From Scatophagus argus (lineage: Eukaryota; Chordata; Actinopteri; Scatophagidae), in the NCBI RefSeq assembly GCF_020382885.2, contig NC_058510.1, forward strand, positions 10,846,862-10,910,861: DNA of 64,000 bases, given 5' to 3'. The position numbers and the translations under genes are program-made. The number at the start of each line of letters is the position of its first letter. Position 1 is the stretch's first letter. A model generated the notes under the pieces. The model worked only from the letters and a program-made list of their open reading frames with translations. It searched no databases and was not told the origin of the DNA. Shown in pieces: positions 23,991 to 35,538 of this stretch.

Positions 23991-26989
23991 TTAGACTAAC
24001 CTAGGTACTCTGCAGTGGTTGCATAATGGCGACTAAAGATAATTGCTATCTTAGTGCCAGATACCAGCAAATATGAAATTTCATTCAAAACAGATTCGGA
24101 TTTTAGTGTGTCCACTTAAATTTTACTTTAAGCTTTTCAATTCCATGCCTTATTTTGCAGTGCTGGAAATCCCTGATGGACTAAACATACTGAAAACACA
24201 GATTAAACTGAATCTTCTTTTGCTGTGAATGGCTGCAAACACGGTTTTCCATGTTAGGTAGCGCTGCCAAATTCAGCTGACATTCATAAACACAAGCAAA
24301 TACACCCACGTCTCAAAAATTCACCATAACATCACAGAGTGTGCAAAGAGCATGTATTATGAGCAAAAGAAAAAGACATGTGTACAGCATTATATGTATG
24401 TTCTGTGACTCTGTGAAAGTAATGGAAGATGCAGGGGGAAAGTACAATATGTGAAAACAACAGACAGATTCATTGGGAAACCCTCCACTGTGTAATTAAC
24501 AGCTGTTATCATAATAGAGGTCAAGCTGAGGAGAATACACAGGAGAAACCCAGCTTCCCCCAATCCAGCAGAATCCCTGCTTTCTAAAATGGAAACATAA
24601 AAAAACCCTAAAAAATTCACCCAGATGGGACAGATGAGACAGGGGCTGTTGCATTGTTTTGCAGAGACAGTATGTGCCATGCAATCACCATCACATTGCA
24701 AAACATACTGTCCTCAACAAACTCTGATTTCTAGTGGGAAATACAAGACCGCTTTCATGGCAGACAGTCAGAGCATTTCCCTACAGCCAAACCACCCATC
24801 TATCTGTGTTTCCAGATAATGTGACAGCTCTGATCGGCGGTTAATGGCCGGTGGAATTTTAGTCATCTCACTCCTCCACTTTCCCTTTTCTTCTCTTTCC
24901 TTTCATTTTGTTCCGATCATTAACCCTGCCTGAGACCTCTGACTGAGTCATCCTGCTATTTTGCTGGAACACATCAGGAAATAGACACCACCGCTGAGAG
25001 GATGCCTCCTCATATATACTTGGTGGTTTTGTCACTCTGAAACGTCAAGGACAACATCCAGATCGTCCCCGGCTATTGGCAAATATTCTAAATCGTGAGG
25101 CTTGTGTCTGCCTGCATCCGGTCCTCTTCAAATGTTTTTTCTGTTTTTTTTTTTTCTTTTTTTCGTGCCAAAGATATCTGTCCTGCGTCACTGGACAAAT
25201 AACCAATGAGATTTGAGGGTGGAGTTGAGGTTCCTTCAAGCTGTCATCTTGCGTATTTCTCTACGTCACATGTCATCATCTACTCACCTGTTTAAATGTT
25301 GTATATCACGTGAGTCCTCATTTTGCTAGTTTCTTGGGTGGGGGGTGGGGGGCTTGTTCACAGATGGATGCCTATGCAGGTTTGAAGTTAATTTATCTTT
25401 TTTATTGAATTCCATTTTTTTCACTGGTTACCTTTTAATAAATATACAATGTACAGCTGGTCAGATATTACAAACAACCTCTCCAAGCCTACAACATAGA
25501 ACATGTACAGGACTATTTGTCATCTTTTGCTCTTTCATCTCCCAGGAGGCACCCCTGTCAGTCTGAGGACACCTGGGGGGTGAAAAAAAAACAGTCAGTG
25601 CCTCTGACCCTGAAAATAGAGGTCATACCAGTTTTATGTATTTCCTTCAATGCACAGAAACAAGAACATGCAGGTCCTCCGCAGAGAAATGCTTCAACAT
25701 TTGTGTAGAAGCTCAGTCACGCAACTTTGGTGGATAACACGTGCTACAGCTCATAGACATACCTCATATGTTGTGGGTGAATGCAGCCATCTTGTTTCTC
25801 CAGGAATGAAATCACGCTCCAGGCAGATCATGACTGTGGCAGCATGATGTCCCCACCGACCCCCACCCCTCCACCAGAACTGTGTAAATCGAAGAGGCCG
25901 TCTTTGCCCGAATGTCCTCCTAAGGGGGAGATTATGTTTAGTTTATAGGGTCCTGTTTGCTGGATTCCCCCAGAATAGATTACCCCCATCCCTTTTAAGC
26001 TTGGGAGACTATTATCCAGCCACCCCCAGTTAGTTCTTATCAGTGGCAGCCAGATGGAAAGCACACCAGCAATATCTTATGACTTGTTGATCAAGCACTG
26101 GCAGAAAGGCTGTCATTGTATAGCTGTCCTGTGGTTTCAGATTAGCATCTTTGCTTTTATTCTGAATATTATAATTGCCAAAAGAAGTCTCATTAATGTC
26201 TGTTATATCATTGGCTGGAATTATTTGCCAGTGTGGACAGCTTGAAGGATGTAAAAAAAGAAATGTCAGGCAAATACTGACACTTTTGCCTGAGAATGTT
26301 TGTTTAAACTTGTGTCAGTATTTTCTTATCCACGCGTTTGACTTAATATACACATTAAAAGACTGACCCTACATTGTAGTGGACACTTATTACTGTTAAC
26401 GTATCAGAATGAATCTGTTCAGCTGCAGCAAGGAAAACTGAGCATTGAGGGGTGTCTGCTTGATGTGTCTGGCCACTAACAATAGTACATGACAAAAATG
26501 AAGTAGATACAACACTGTCCTCTAGTGCCTCTCAAAACCAGCAGCTCGGTGGTGTGCTACACCAAAGCAACCCTGCCCTCCTGCACCAAATAAACAGGGG
26601 ATTTGACACTAGCTTGGAGAACAAAAAAATGTCCATGTGTATTTTGTCTCCCAGGAAATAAAGCTGAGGAATAAACTTGGATTGTGTGTTAACAAACACT
26701 GTTTTTGACTGCACCACCAGCCATCTGATGCCACTGCAGAAAAAGGACAAGAATAGGCACCCACCAGCACGCAGACTCCGGCCCCCACCCCAATTCTACC
26801 ACAGGGGGAAATACCCATAATGCACTACCTGATTCTTTTGTGTTGAACTGGCTTTGCATTGGTGCCCTGACCTACTTATTTTTGGAGCAGTGAGCATGTT
26901 ATTTTAAGATTTCATTAGTGAGAAGACCAAGGACAAAACAAAAAGGTGAAGACACTCACACCAACTGTCTGTTCACGTTTTCTCCTGTC

Positions 26990-27290
26990 AAAATTCTTTG
27001 TGCAAAGCTAAGCTAACAGTCCTCTGGCTAAAGCTTGGCTTGGCACAAAAAAGTGCAAACAGGGAAAAAGCTGCGTAAAGGCAAGAAAATCAACCTACCA
27101 GCTTCTCAAAAGAGCAGTTAGGACATTATATCGTGTTTATATAATCTATGCTGAAATCAAAGTGTAAAAAGGACACAACAGAGATTTATGGAGATTGTGC
27201 AGGAATTCTCACTAACTTAAAGTTACTCCAGGACATTGCTCTTTTCCATTGTTTCCAGTGACATTTCCCAAAATGTCAAACTATTTCTTC
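26990..27290 (-). repeat. Inverted-repeat element copy (same family as the 48.5 kb element)
   Basis: The right end carries aaatgtcaaact (27,271-27,282), identical to the right terminal core of the element at 48.5 kb. The left part holds gctaagctaacag and cttggcttggca, echoing the ttagcttggctta segment there. It lacks a clear second terminus, so it is a truncated or decayed copy. Confidence 0.55.
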
Positions 27291-29491
27291 AAAACAAGAC
27301 TGTATTTCATTGGTCCTTAACAGAAAAACTGATAACTATAACAGCAGTCAGGAATGGAAAATAAGTTGGTAGAAGCATACTTAATATGACACCAGACAGG
27401 CAAACAACAAAGAACTTTTCATAAGTAATACTTAACATTCTTCTACATGAACAAAAAACAATATGCTGAAAAAAATACCAACATAATTGGTTACTCATAA
27501 TCCTGCAATAATCTAAGTTAAAGTGACATTATACCCATTGTTCTTTTAAACCAAGAACTATTTTCCCAAGAGAGCATAAAATCAATTGCTCAAGTCTTAG
27601 CTCTTTTGCTCCATTACAAGCCTTGCAATCCATTATATAATATGTCTGAGACATTTATTAATCGGCAGGTCTGGCACTCGCTGCCAGTATAACAACAAAA
27701 CATAACCCCAGTCCATTTGAACTCACCAGTTCAAACACATTTTACTTGCACCATTAAGAGGGTGATTGGTGGTTATTACAAGCTACTCTCTGTGAGAACG
27801 TCCAGATGCTCTTTTTGTCAAGGTCAGGATCAAAGCTGGAGTGGGAGGAGGAGGAGAAGGAGGGTTGATTTTGTACCCATCAGGCACTTGGAGCCCCCAC
27901 AATGACGTGGCACCTGCAACCAGGAAAGACACGAAATGGAGTCCCAGCTGGTACCCCACCAGTGTGAGTCAAAAGGCTGGGGGAGGAGGAGAGAATGCTT
28001 CAGGCTCGATTAGGCCCACGTCCTATCTCCGTCTTCAGCTCTGAGCTCCATCGCCCCGAGTCATTAGGACCAAATTCGCAGCTGCCACTCTTCAGTATTA
28101 GCAGGTGGAGCCCGCATTTTTAGTGACATGCTGACCAACAGGGGTGGTGTGCAAAAATGAACTCGTCATATACCTTGAAAACATCGTGTACCTTGCTCTC
28201 AAGTGTCATTTTTCGTTTCAGTATTTGCCATAATGTCTCGTGCCGGCGACAAGGAGAGCAGAAGTGACATTTGCATGCCTCAGGAGGTAGGAAGAGATGA
28301 CATACAACCACCCTTTTCTAACTCATGCTGCTGTGAAGAGCAGCATGCATCTGTCCCCTTTGGCTACGAACAGGCTGAGAGGAACCTCAGGTCACGTATA
28401 GTCACCTCTGCTGGCATGAAATATTTCTACACCATCCAAAAACTTGTCCAGTTTTTTGTTGAGGGTGAACGGATGAAACAGACAGGAAAAGCAAGGATGA
28501 AGAAGAGATGGAGAAGTGATAGGTAATGAGAAACGACTGAATGAGTTCATAACAGAAGAAGTTAGGGGGAGGGGACAGACAGATTGGAATGTGAGACTGA
28601 AAGATAAGCAGATAGTCGGCATGTGAAACGGAGCAACAGTGACAGAGTCCCACGCAAAGATAAACAGCATGGGTGCAGCCCTTGTAATGGCTTTGTACGA
28701 GTAATTTGTCACTCCATGTGAAAAGCAAACAGCAGGGAAGCCAATGACAACACTTTGCACTGACGCTTCCCATCGCCCAAGGATGTCTTACCAAGCTTTT
28801 CCATCTGTCTACACAAGTGGTGCTGCCCAGTCCTCTGGTCAAGAGACATAGTAATAATACACCTCTGAGAGCAGGGCCACATTTAATCCATGTATAGTTG
28901 TACTGCACTGCATTGCATGTTGTCAGTCATATTTAATCTTACAGAAGACAGAAGTTATATGATTTGACGTTGATGTGATGCTGATATTTTACTCCTTTAC
29001 CATCCTAGAATCAAGTGATTTTGACTTTCTGTCTGAAAGGTTGCAGATTCAAAAGCTATATTAAAAGGTCATGTAAAGTGGTCTAATGTGAGCGACTTGA
29101 TACAAGACACTTAAAAGCAGAACAAAAACAAAAACAAAAGAACTCATATCTGTGTGTGAACAGATGGTGTTTTCATTTGCAGTTGTTTGCATTTGAGAAA
29201 CATCAACACACTTTGCATCAAATGCAGTTTTAAAATCACTCAGTTCCATTACAGCATAATGAATTACTGGATAATGTCAACAAAATTATCTTCACAAAGT
29301 CCATGAACATGAAGTTACACTTCCAACAAATCTAGGTGCTGGAAAATGGAAATTTACTATCCACCATTTTGGAGTAAATGATAACAGGAGTGATTTATAA
29401 ACATAATTTTATATGTGAGCACTGCCATCTTGTGGGTACTTCTAACACTTCAACCCCACCTCTGCTCCTAAATAATAATTTTTAAAAAATC

Positions 29492-29497
29492 TTTATT
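29492..29497 (-). terminator. Candidate poly(A) signal for the distal ccdc106-like terminal exon
   Basis: AATAAA on the minus strand (tttatt on plus), 280 bp below the stop codon of the distal terminal exon. Spacing suits a short 3' UTR. Confidence 0.45.
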
Positions 29498-29625
29498 TTC
29501 CAATAGTGAAAGCAGCTGTGAATATTTTTTTATGGCTATCAAGTACAAAATGTACATCCTATACATGTGTATGTGGATACTGAAAATAATTGTTGTTCTC
29601 CTTGGGACATAAATCAATCAATCGC

Positions 29626-29668
29626 AAAACAAAACAAAACAAAAAAAAAAAAAAACAAAAAAAAAAAC
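29626..29668. repeat. A-rich (CAAAA)n tract
   Basis: Runs of A separated by single C, directly after cataaatcaatcaatcg. This layout is typical of the 3' tail of a retroposed fragment. Confidence 0.6.
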
Positions 29669-29776
29669 CTACATAAAGCATTTAAATCCAGCAATTCAGA
29701 TTGGGAGATAAACAACCAGAAGAACATTATTTTGTGAAGGCATTACATATCAGCTGTCTATGCAATGGAATAATCA

Positions 29777-32700
29777 TCAACCTATTAAAATGCTCTCTGT
29801 TGCACCCACTAGCGGCTGCAGATTAGAATGCAACCCCCTCGGCCTTTTCCCTGAGATGGGCAGCAGCTCACCATTGGCTTTCATCTGGTCTATTTTCCTG
29901 GACAGTTCAGTGTCACTATCAATGACCAAGGTGCACCTTTGGGCGTAGCTGACCAGAGTCTCTTCTCCTTGGCGAAACATGCCCACCAAGGGGACCATGT
30001 CTTTGCCGGCCAGATGAAGCTCGGCAATAGATGCTGTGTTGGCAATGGTGTTGCGGTCAATTCCAAGATGGCGGAAGGCTTCACTCATGCTTTTCTTCTT
30101 GATGAAGGCTGACAGGACTTGTTTATAGCGGTGGATGACATACTGGACACCGGTGGCTGGTGGAATAAATGACAAGGCATGTACAATTAAACACAGACTC
30201 TTGATTAGCATGTGCAAAAGGGATAAAGGCTAAACTTAACTTTAACTTTTTTATTAACTTTTTTTTAACAACTTAAAAAACAGTTAACTACTAACTCTCT
30301 CTTTTATTCTTACACATTGTCTTACCTTCCCAATGGAAGTGAAAAAAAAAATAGTGAAAACAATTTACACAAGATTTATTCCAATTTCAAGTTCTAAATT
30401 GAAGTACATGCTGCCAACTGATGAATCAAACAAGTACGGGATTCTTCTAGTAACTTCTAGTTAATGAGTAATTGACATAAATGGTTAGATATTGTCCAAT
30501 GATCACGTATCTAATGATTAGCTCCTAAAAATCTGCAGCTATTCAGATGTATCCACATGACGGTAAGTTACTAATGCATCATTCCTGATTAACTCTGAAC
30601 GAGGTGCTAGATGGCACTTAATAACAAATCATTACTTCCTTAGTGCCTCCATATTCATTGCTATTTTTGTATTTTTGTACTTAGCATTTTTGTGTCCCCT
30701 CAAGCAAACCGAACTATTGATCAGCAACTGATAAACAGCTACTTAGACCTAGTGACGCATTATATATTCATGATTATCTTATCATTTAGTTACCTAGTAT
30801 TTGTCTCCTCAAGTAAAATGAGCCATCCCCCGGATAACTGACAAATACTAAATCATTAATCTGTATGGAAGTGTTTTCTTAATAAGGGCTACTGATCATC
30901 AAAGAACAAATGGAAAATGAAAAATTGATAAGAACAAAATTAGTGCGAGAAAGATTTTATAGAATAGCAGAAGGGTCCTGCATCATCATAGCAAAACTAC
31001 ATGTCAACACCAAGAAGTAGAAAAAAAAAAGAGTCCTCTTTACAAGAACATGATTTGTTGAAACATTAATAGGCCTACACATAAAATGACAGTTGATAGA
31101 GTTGATTCAAACTTAAAATTAAGAGTGCACATTTACTGTAATAAAACAAAACAATAAAAAAAAAAAAACAAAGCTAATGTTTTTTGGCCCTGCTGTATAT
31201 TTCTAATAATGTCCCAGCCATCTTCATCTCCTCCACCTTCTTCTCCAAGCCATCCTGCACAATGCGGACTTTACAGCGATTGGAGAAGGAAGACAAGGTC
31301 TCCCCTCTCGTCATTGTGGCCCGCATCGCTTTATATGCAGCAGTGTTCACAGCATTTAGCTCTGAAATTGGAGCTGTGTCCACAACAGTTTTTCTGTCTA
31401 CGCCCACCAGATCATAGGCAGCAGACTTGGTGTTGCCTTCCTTTACCACCTGCAGTACCCGTCGATACCTTTCCATGGCCTCTTCTGGGGTCAGGACTGA
31501 AAAAAAAATATCATGAGTTTGTTATTTTTTTGAGACATCCCAACTGACATAATAAATGCTGACATATTTACATTTCTGCTTAAAGTCTGGCTAGTTATAG
31601 GCACAAGATGGCTGGAAAATGTAGTAGTTGTAGTAGCTTTAAACTAGTCTCAATTAGGTGTCATGCCACCACCAATTCCTCCACCTTCTGATGAGAAAGT
31701 CAGCACACACACATGGAATCTAAAACGTACAGCTGAAATTATGACTTCATGAGTATGAAGTGCCAATTTTTTAGTTCAAGTGGCTGTGCTGTTTTAAAAC
31801 AGGAAATTGACAGTATAGTACAGACAGTTTACATATGGTGCTAAAATCAATACAACATGGACAGTTCACAGAGAAGAGTAAACCTCACCTTGTCGTACAG
31901 GTAATAAATACATAGGGTAGATAAAAAACGGTTTTGAAAGCCAAAAGTGTAAGTCTACTAAGTCATTGAAAAGTGCAACCACTGTAGGGATAAAATAAAA
32001 CTTTTTTTAAAATTTGAACACTGACCCTAATTTGATAAGATTTTGTATTGGTGAAATGTTTTGCTGCATGGAGACTTATGGACAATGGTTATGGATTCTT
32101 GAATATAACATGTTGAAAAACATTAACGGTGAGTAACAAATCAAAGACAAGAAGCGACACTCCAAGAGACACTGCTACGAGAAATTCTTAAGTTATTAGT
32201 CTGTCTATGCAGCCCCTTGCTGGTTTGAAGTTTAAGCTTACACATTTAAATTACATATTGACGTAATTTGCACTGAAATGTCATGTCTTCCTTCCTGGAT
32301 TCCATTAAGTGTTGCTTGATATAAAATGAGTATTTGTTACTATTATTAACAATGCTGGTTAACTGCTGCACCCAATAAATTACTGAAGAATGTGACTACT
32401 CTTAAAGTATACCTAATATATTTTCTGGACAATGTTTAATCTTAATTTGTGCTCAATTTTTACTGTTTTCAGAGTGTTTTTTTTACTTTTAGACTAGTCA
32501 ACTAGTCTATATTTTACTTAGTTTAAAAGTCAGGGAAATTCATCTTTAACTTTGTTCAATGTGTACTATGTCTTGTCTTCTCCTCTGCCCTCCACCTTCA
32601 GATCAGTTGTGGAAGTGCACCATGCAAAATACAGTATAAAAGAAATAAAAATATCTCTTTCTACACCCCCCAACCAATTAGGTCTCCATAAATCAGCCAT

Positions 32701-35528
32701 GTAGCAACGGAGACAGTTTTATCAAATAAATATCACATTTAATCCACGATTCAAATTTCAGGTAACAAATTTTCAAATTGAACATGAAGAGGAAGATGTG
32801 AAGGTGGAGGATGAAGAGGAGTCGCTATCAGCTGCAACTTCGCTAATAGGCAGCTAGCTTGTAATCACACTGACATTAAGCTACTTTTCATCATTGGGCT
32901 TAACTTGTCACTATAAAGTGATGTGTAACAAATTTCAGATAGCAAAAAAGGCGCCAAAGTTTTGTTGTAATTAATGTTGCTTTTAATTTTACATTAAATA
33001 TAAAATAATGTACTTACAGACAATTATCGGCGGCGGCGGTGGCGAGCTGATGACACGATGCAGGTTGCTTTTTTCAGTGGCTTCTCGTCACAGGCTCCAT
33101 CCCGCCCAGTTCAAGTCTAGTGTGGGCCCCCATCAACAGTGCTGACCCGCATGCCTGTAAGGGCTCAGCAGTTACGTGATGTCTTGGGGGCCAAAAAGAC
33201 TATCATAGGGAACAATCCCATACATAAATGTGATATATGACAAAATATGTAAACTACATATTGTTTATGTGTACATGTAAGTCTGACACTACTATATATT
33301 TATATCATACACCTCATCAGACTGCATCCAAAAGACATTATAACTTATTTTAAAAAGTCTTAAAGTTTATTTATTTGTTTCTAGCGATTTAACAATATTT
33401 TTTTTGGTTTAAAATTCATTTTTATACCTTTTGAAAGATAAGAGTTACTGGAGCCTTTCTGCATCATGAATGTTTATTGTTTTGATGGTTAAGGTTTTTT
33501 TCTTTTCTTTTTGTTTTTTTTACTTTCATTGCTCATTTTCACCTGTGATGTTCAAATTCTGTTTTGGTGAGGACTGGTGTGTGTTCCATTCTGTTAATAA
33601 GGTTATCCACAACGGGCTACAGTTAAACAGTAAAAGATAATCATTAAGTACTGATGCATCACTAATACGAAGTAAGTAGTTATTTGTCAGCTGCTGAGGG
33701 GGGATGGTTCCTTACACAAAAATAAGTACCAATAAGATAATCATGAAGTAAGGATCTCCATTTACACATCAGTATTTATTTGTCAGATGAGAGTACTAGT
33801 ACTAAGCACTAGTCCACTTGAGAGGCCACCAAAACTAACAATGTGTTGGCGACTTGTTCAGTACAAAATTTGAGAAGTTACATACATCCCATTTTGGGGT
33901 TAATAAGTCACATGGACTGGTGCATAGACTCGAGTACTTGTTGATACCCAATCCAGCATGCCATGCTGCATTAAAGGCATTCCTGATAGTGGTATCAGAA
34001 AATCCCTGGTTATGATGATAAAATATTTCTCTTGAGGGGACAAAAGCATTTTTTTATTTATTAAGTACTATTTAGCACATTATTCATAAATCAGTAATGA
34101 TGCACTATGTAAGCTACCATTATGCAGATTCACAGACATCCAGTAGTTAATCATTAGATAGCAGTTCACCATCTAACCAGCTGTTTGTAGGTAACTTATC
34201 ATTATGGAACACCTTGACATCGATTCAGTGAATAGCACTTAAGTCCTTATTTATACCTCATTCATTCCTTTTAACTACTTACAATTTTCTGTACCATACT
34301 GCAAAGCCTTACCATTCAATAAGACACTGAAGATACTGTTGATGATGTCACCACCAACAAAACACTAATGTTTACTACCTCTATAATGACAAGACATGAT
34401 TATTACCTCTCTTCCTGCTGTAGTCCTTCCCTTTCTTCGATCTTTTCTTATCCTTATGGTGTTTCTTCCTTCTGTGTTCACTCGAGGCTGCCGAAACTTC
34501 AGATGAGTCTGATGCTTCAGAGCCGCTGTCACTGCTGTCAGAGGAACTACAAGAAGCCCTTTCTCTCTTCCGAGATTTGTTTTCTGAGTGCTGCACTTTG
34601 CTGGGCTTTGGAGCTGTATAAAAATGACACAAATGGAATGAATAAGAGCCGCCGGGCCACTCTGTGAAATTATAAATGATCCACAACTTCACTTCAGACG
34701 CAAACCTTCAGCCAGTAGACTGGGTGATGCAAAAGTTGGTACAGAGCGGTTACTTGTGAGGTTTTCAATCTGGCTTCTCAGGAACTTGCGGTCCTGCATC
34801 AGGTCCTCCACTTGTCTCTCCAGAGCAGCGATGCGCTCCTGTTTGCTCTCCAGCATGCACTGGAGCTTGGTGATGGTCAGCAGCACCCTTGGTGGCAGGC
34901 CTTCTATATGTGAGGCAGCTGCAGGAAGACCAGACATCCACAGGGAGAGCATTAAAACATGGAGCTTCAAATTATTTCGCTGGAATAGTTTTGTTTGTAG
35001 AAAAAAGATGTGTGGCTGTTGCTTGAAGTCCACTTATCTGGGATCTGATAGGGGTTATAAAAAGTATGTGGACAAATGGGAAGCAGTGACACTGCTCTGG
35101 ACATAAAACAGAGAGTGGATGTTTTTCTTGCAATTTAAATAAAGCTGAAACTTTTTCCACTTCTTTTAAGTTTACAGATAACCACAGTTATCTTCAGACT
35201 GCACAAGCTATTGATTGCTTAGAATATTTTATCACTTGTTTGATTGCATCCAAGTTATTAAAACGTGTGTAACAACAGTGTGTTGATGTTGCCGGATGAT
35301 GCCAGTGAAAGTGCTCTTACCAGACATGGCGCTGCTGGGTGTGTTGTCCTGAACAGCATCAGCTGAGGCTCCTGTTTGGAAGCTCTCCCACTTGATGATG
35401 CGGAGGTCGTCTTGTTCTTGCTTCAGCCAGGACGGGGACGTGAGCCTGTCTTTGCACCTCACAGAGCTGGAGTCGATCTCTACACAGGGGGAGTAACCTG
35501 ACGGCTCCTGCTGCCACACGGACGACAT
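29777..35528 (-). CDS. CCDC106-like nuclear coiled-coil protein, isoform with distal terminal exon
   Basis: Coding exons are 35,321-35,528, 34,706-34,918, 34,407-34,613 and 29,777-30,156. All junctions are GT/AG and phase 1; the lengths sum to 336 codons (335 residues). Layout: Ser/Gln-rich N-terminus (1-70), predicted coiled coil (about 80-124), Ser/Asp/Glu tract (about 160-185) with CK2-type sites, Lys/Arg-rich putative nuclear signal (186-209), then the conserved CCDC106 C-terminal domain with RYKQVL, SMSEAF, DRNT, AELH and LLPI. The same signatures occur in human CCDC106 (about 280 residues), which is nuclear and reported to bind p53 and promote its degradation. The start codon lies just inside an exon with acceptor ccctctcag. 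Which fish CCDC106 paralogue this is cannot be told from sequence alone, so no symbol is given. Confidence 0.87.
30440..30870 (+). repeat. Left arm of an inverted repeat around the proximal terminal exon
   Basis: Three exact blocks match the reverse complement of 33,640-34,210 in mirrored order: 30,509-30,520 with 34,148-34,159 (12 of 12), 30,693-30,704 with 34,031-34,042 (12 of 12), and 30,768-30,781 with 33,733-33,746 (14 of 14). Further looser similarity lies between them, including gccatcccc with gctgacaaat-type endings. Block spacing differs, so each arm has gained or lost sequence. Confidence 0.7.
31174..31496 (-). CDS. Alternative proximal terminal exon of the ccdc106-like gene
   Basis: An acceptor (tattttttttcag) opens a 323 bp exon with its own stop. 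Joined to the donor at 34,407 it stays in frame and gives a 316-residue protein. It encodes a second, diverged version of the CCDC106 C-terminal domain: ERYRRVL, GVDRKTV, TAPISEL, LSSFSNRC and EEMK align in order with the distal exon's HRYKQVL, GIDRNTI, TASIAEL, LVSYAQRC and DQMK. By eye roughly a third of positions agree. Both exons need the same splice phase (two bases completing a G-started codon) and each has a stop, so a transcript can use only one. AATAAA at 30,375-30,380 (minus) could serve its 3' end. An intact frame and conserved hallmark residues argue against a dead copy. Confidence 0.78.
31497..33639. other. ccdc106-like intron segment between the inverted arms
   Basis: About 2.1 kb of A/T-rich intron. 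The only unusual feature is a short GC-rich run near 33,030 (cggcggcggcggtgg) in an otherwise A/T-rich setting. No exon is supported. Confidence 0.5.
33640..34210 (-). repeat. Right arm of the inverted repeat around the proximal terminal exon
   Basis: The reverse-complement partner of 30,440-30,870. Both arms are intronic; on the pre-mRNA this arm comes just after the donor at 34,407 and the other just before the distal acceptor at 30,156. The arms are probably two copies of one A/T-rich interspersed element inserted in opposite orientations. Confidence 0.7.
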
Positions 35529-35538
35529 CTCTTCAGAC

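Larger units (their letters stand above)
13873..29491. other. Long region between myo3a and the ccdc106-like gene, no supported gene
   Basis: About 15.6 kb with no recognisable coding exon on either strand. The 5' non-coding part and promoter of myo3a should lie somewhere here. Contents seen are repeat fragments (19,110-19,520; 22,760-23,010; 23,555-23,990; 26,990-27,290) and GC-richer blocks at 18,470-18,760, 22,050-22,330 and 27,840-28,100. The longest open frame (28,402-28,908, minus) is Cys/Ser/Leu-rich with no domain and overlaps an equally open frame on the other strand. Confidence 0.55.

Noticed and set aside
28402..28908. 168-codon open frame on minus, the longest in the window
   Set aside because: Cys/Ser/Leu-rich with no domain, overlaps another minus frame and a 107-codon plus frame, and has no convincing splice context. 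Likely chance.
29777..30217. Reading the distal CCDC106 exon as an independent 146-residue gene from its upstream ATG
   Set aside because: The first residues of that frame are intron sequence; a clear acceptor at 30,156 in the right phase ties it to the ccdc106-like gene.
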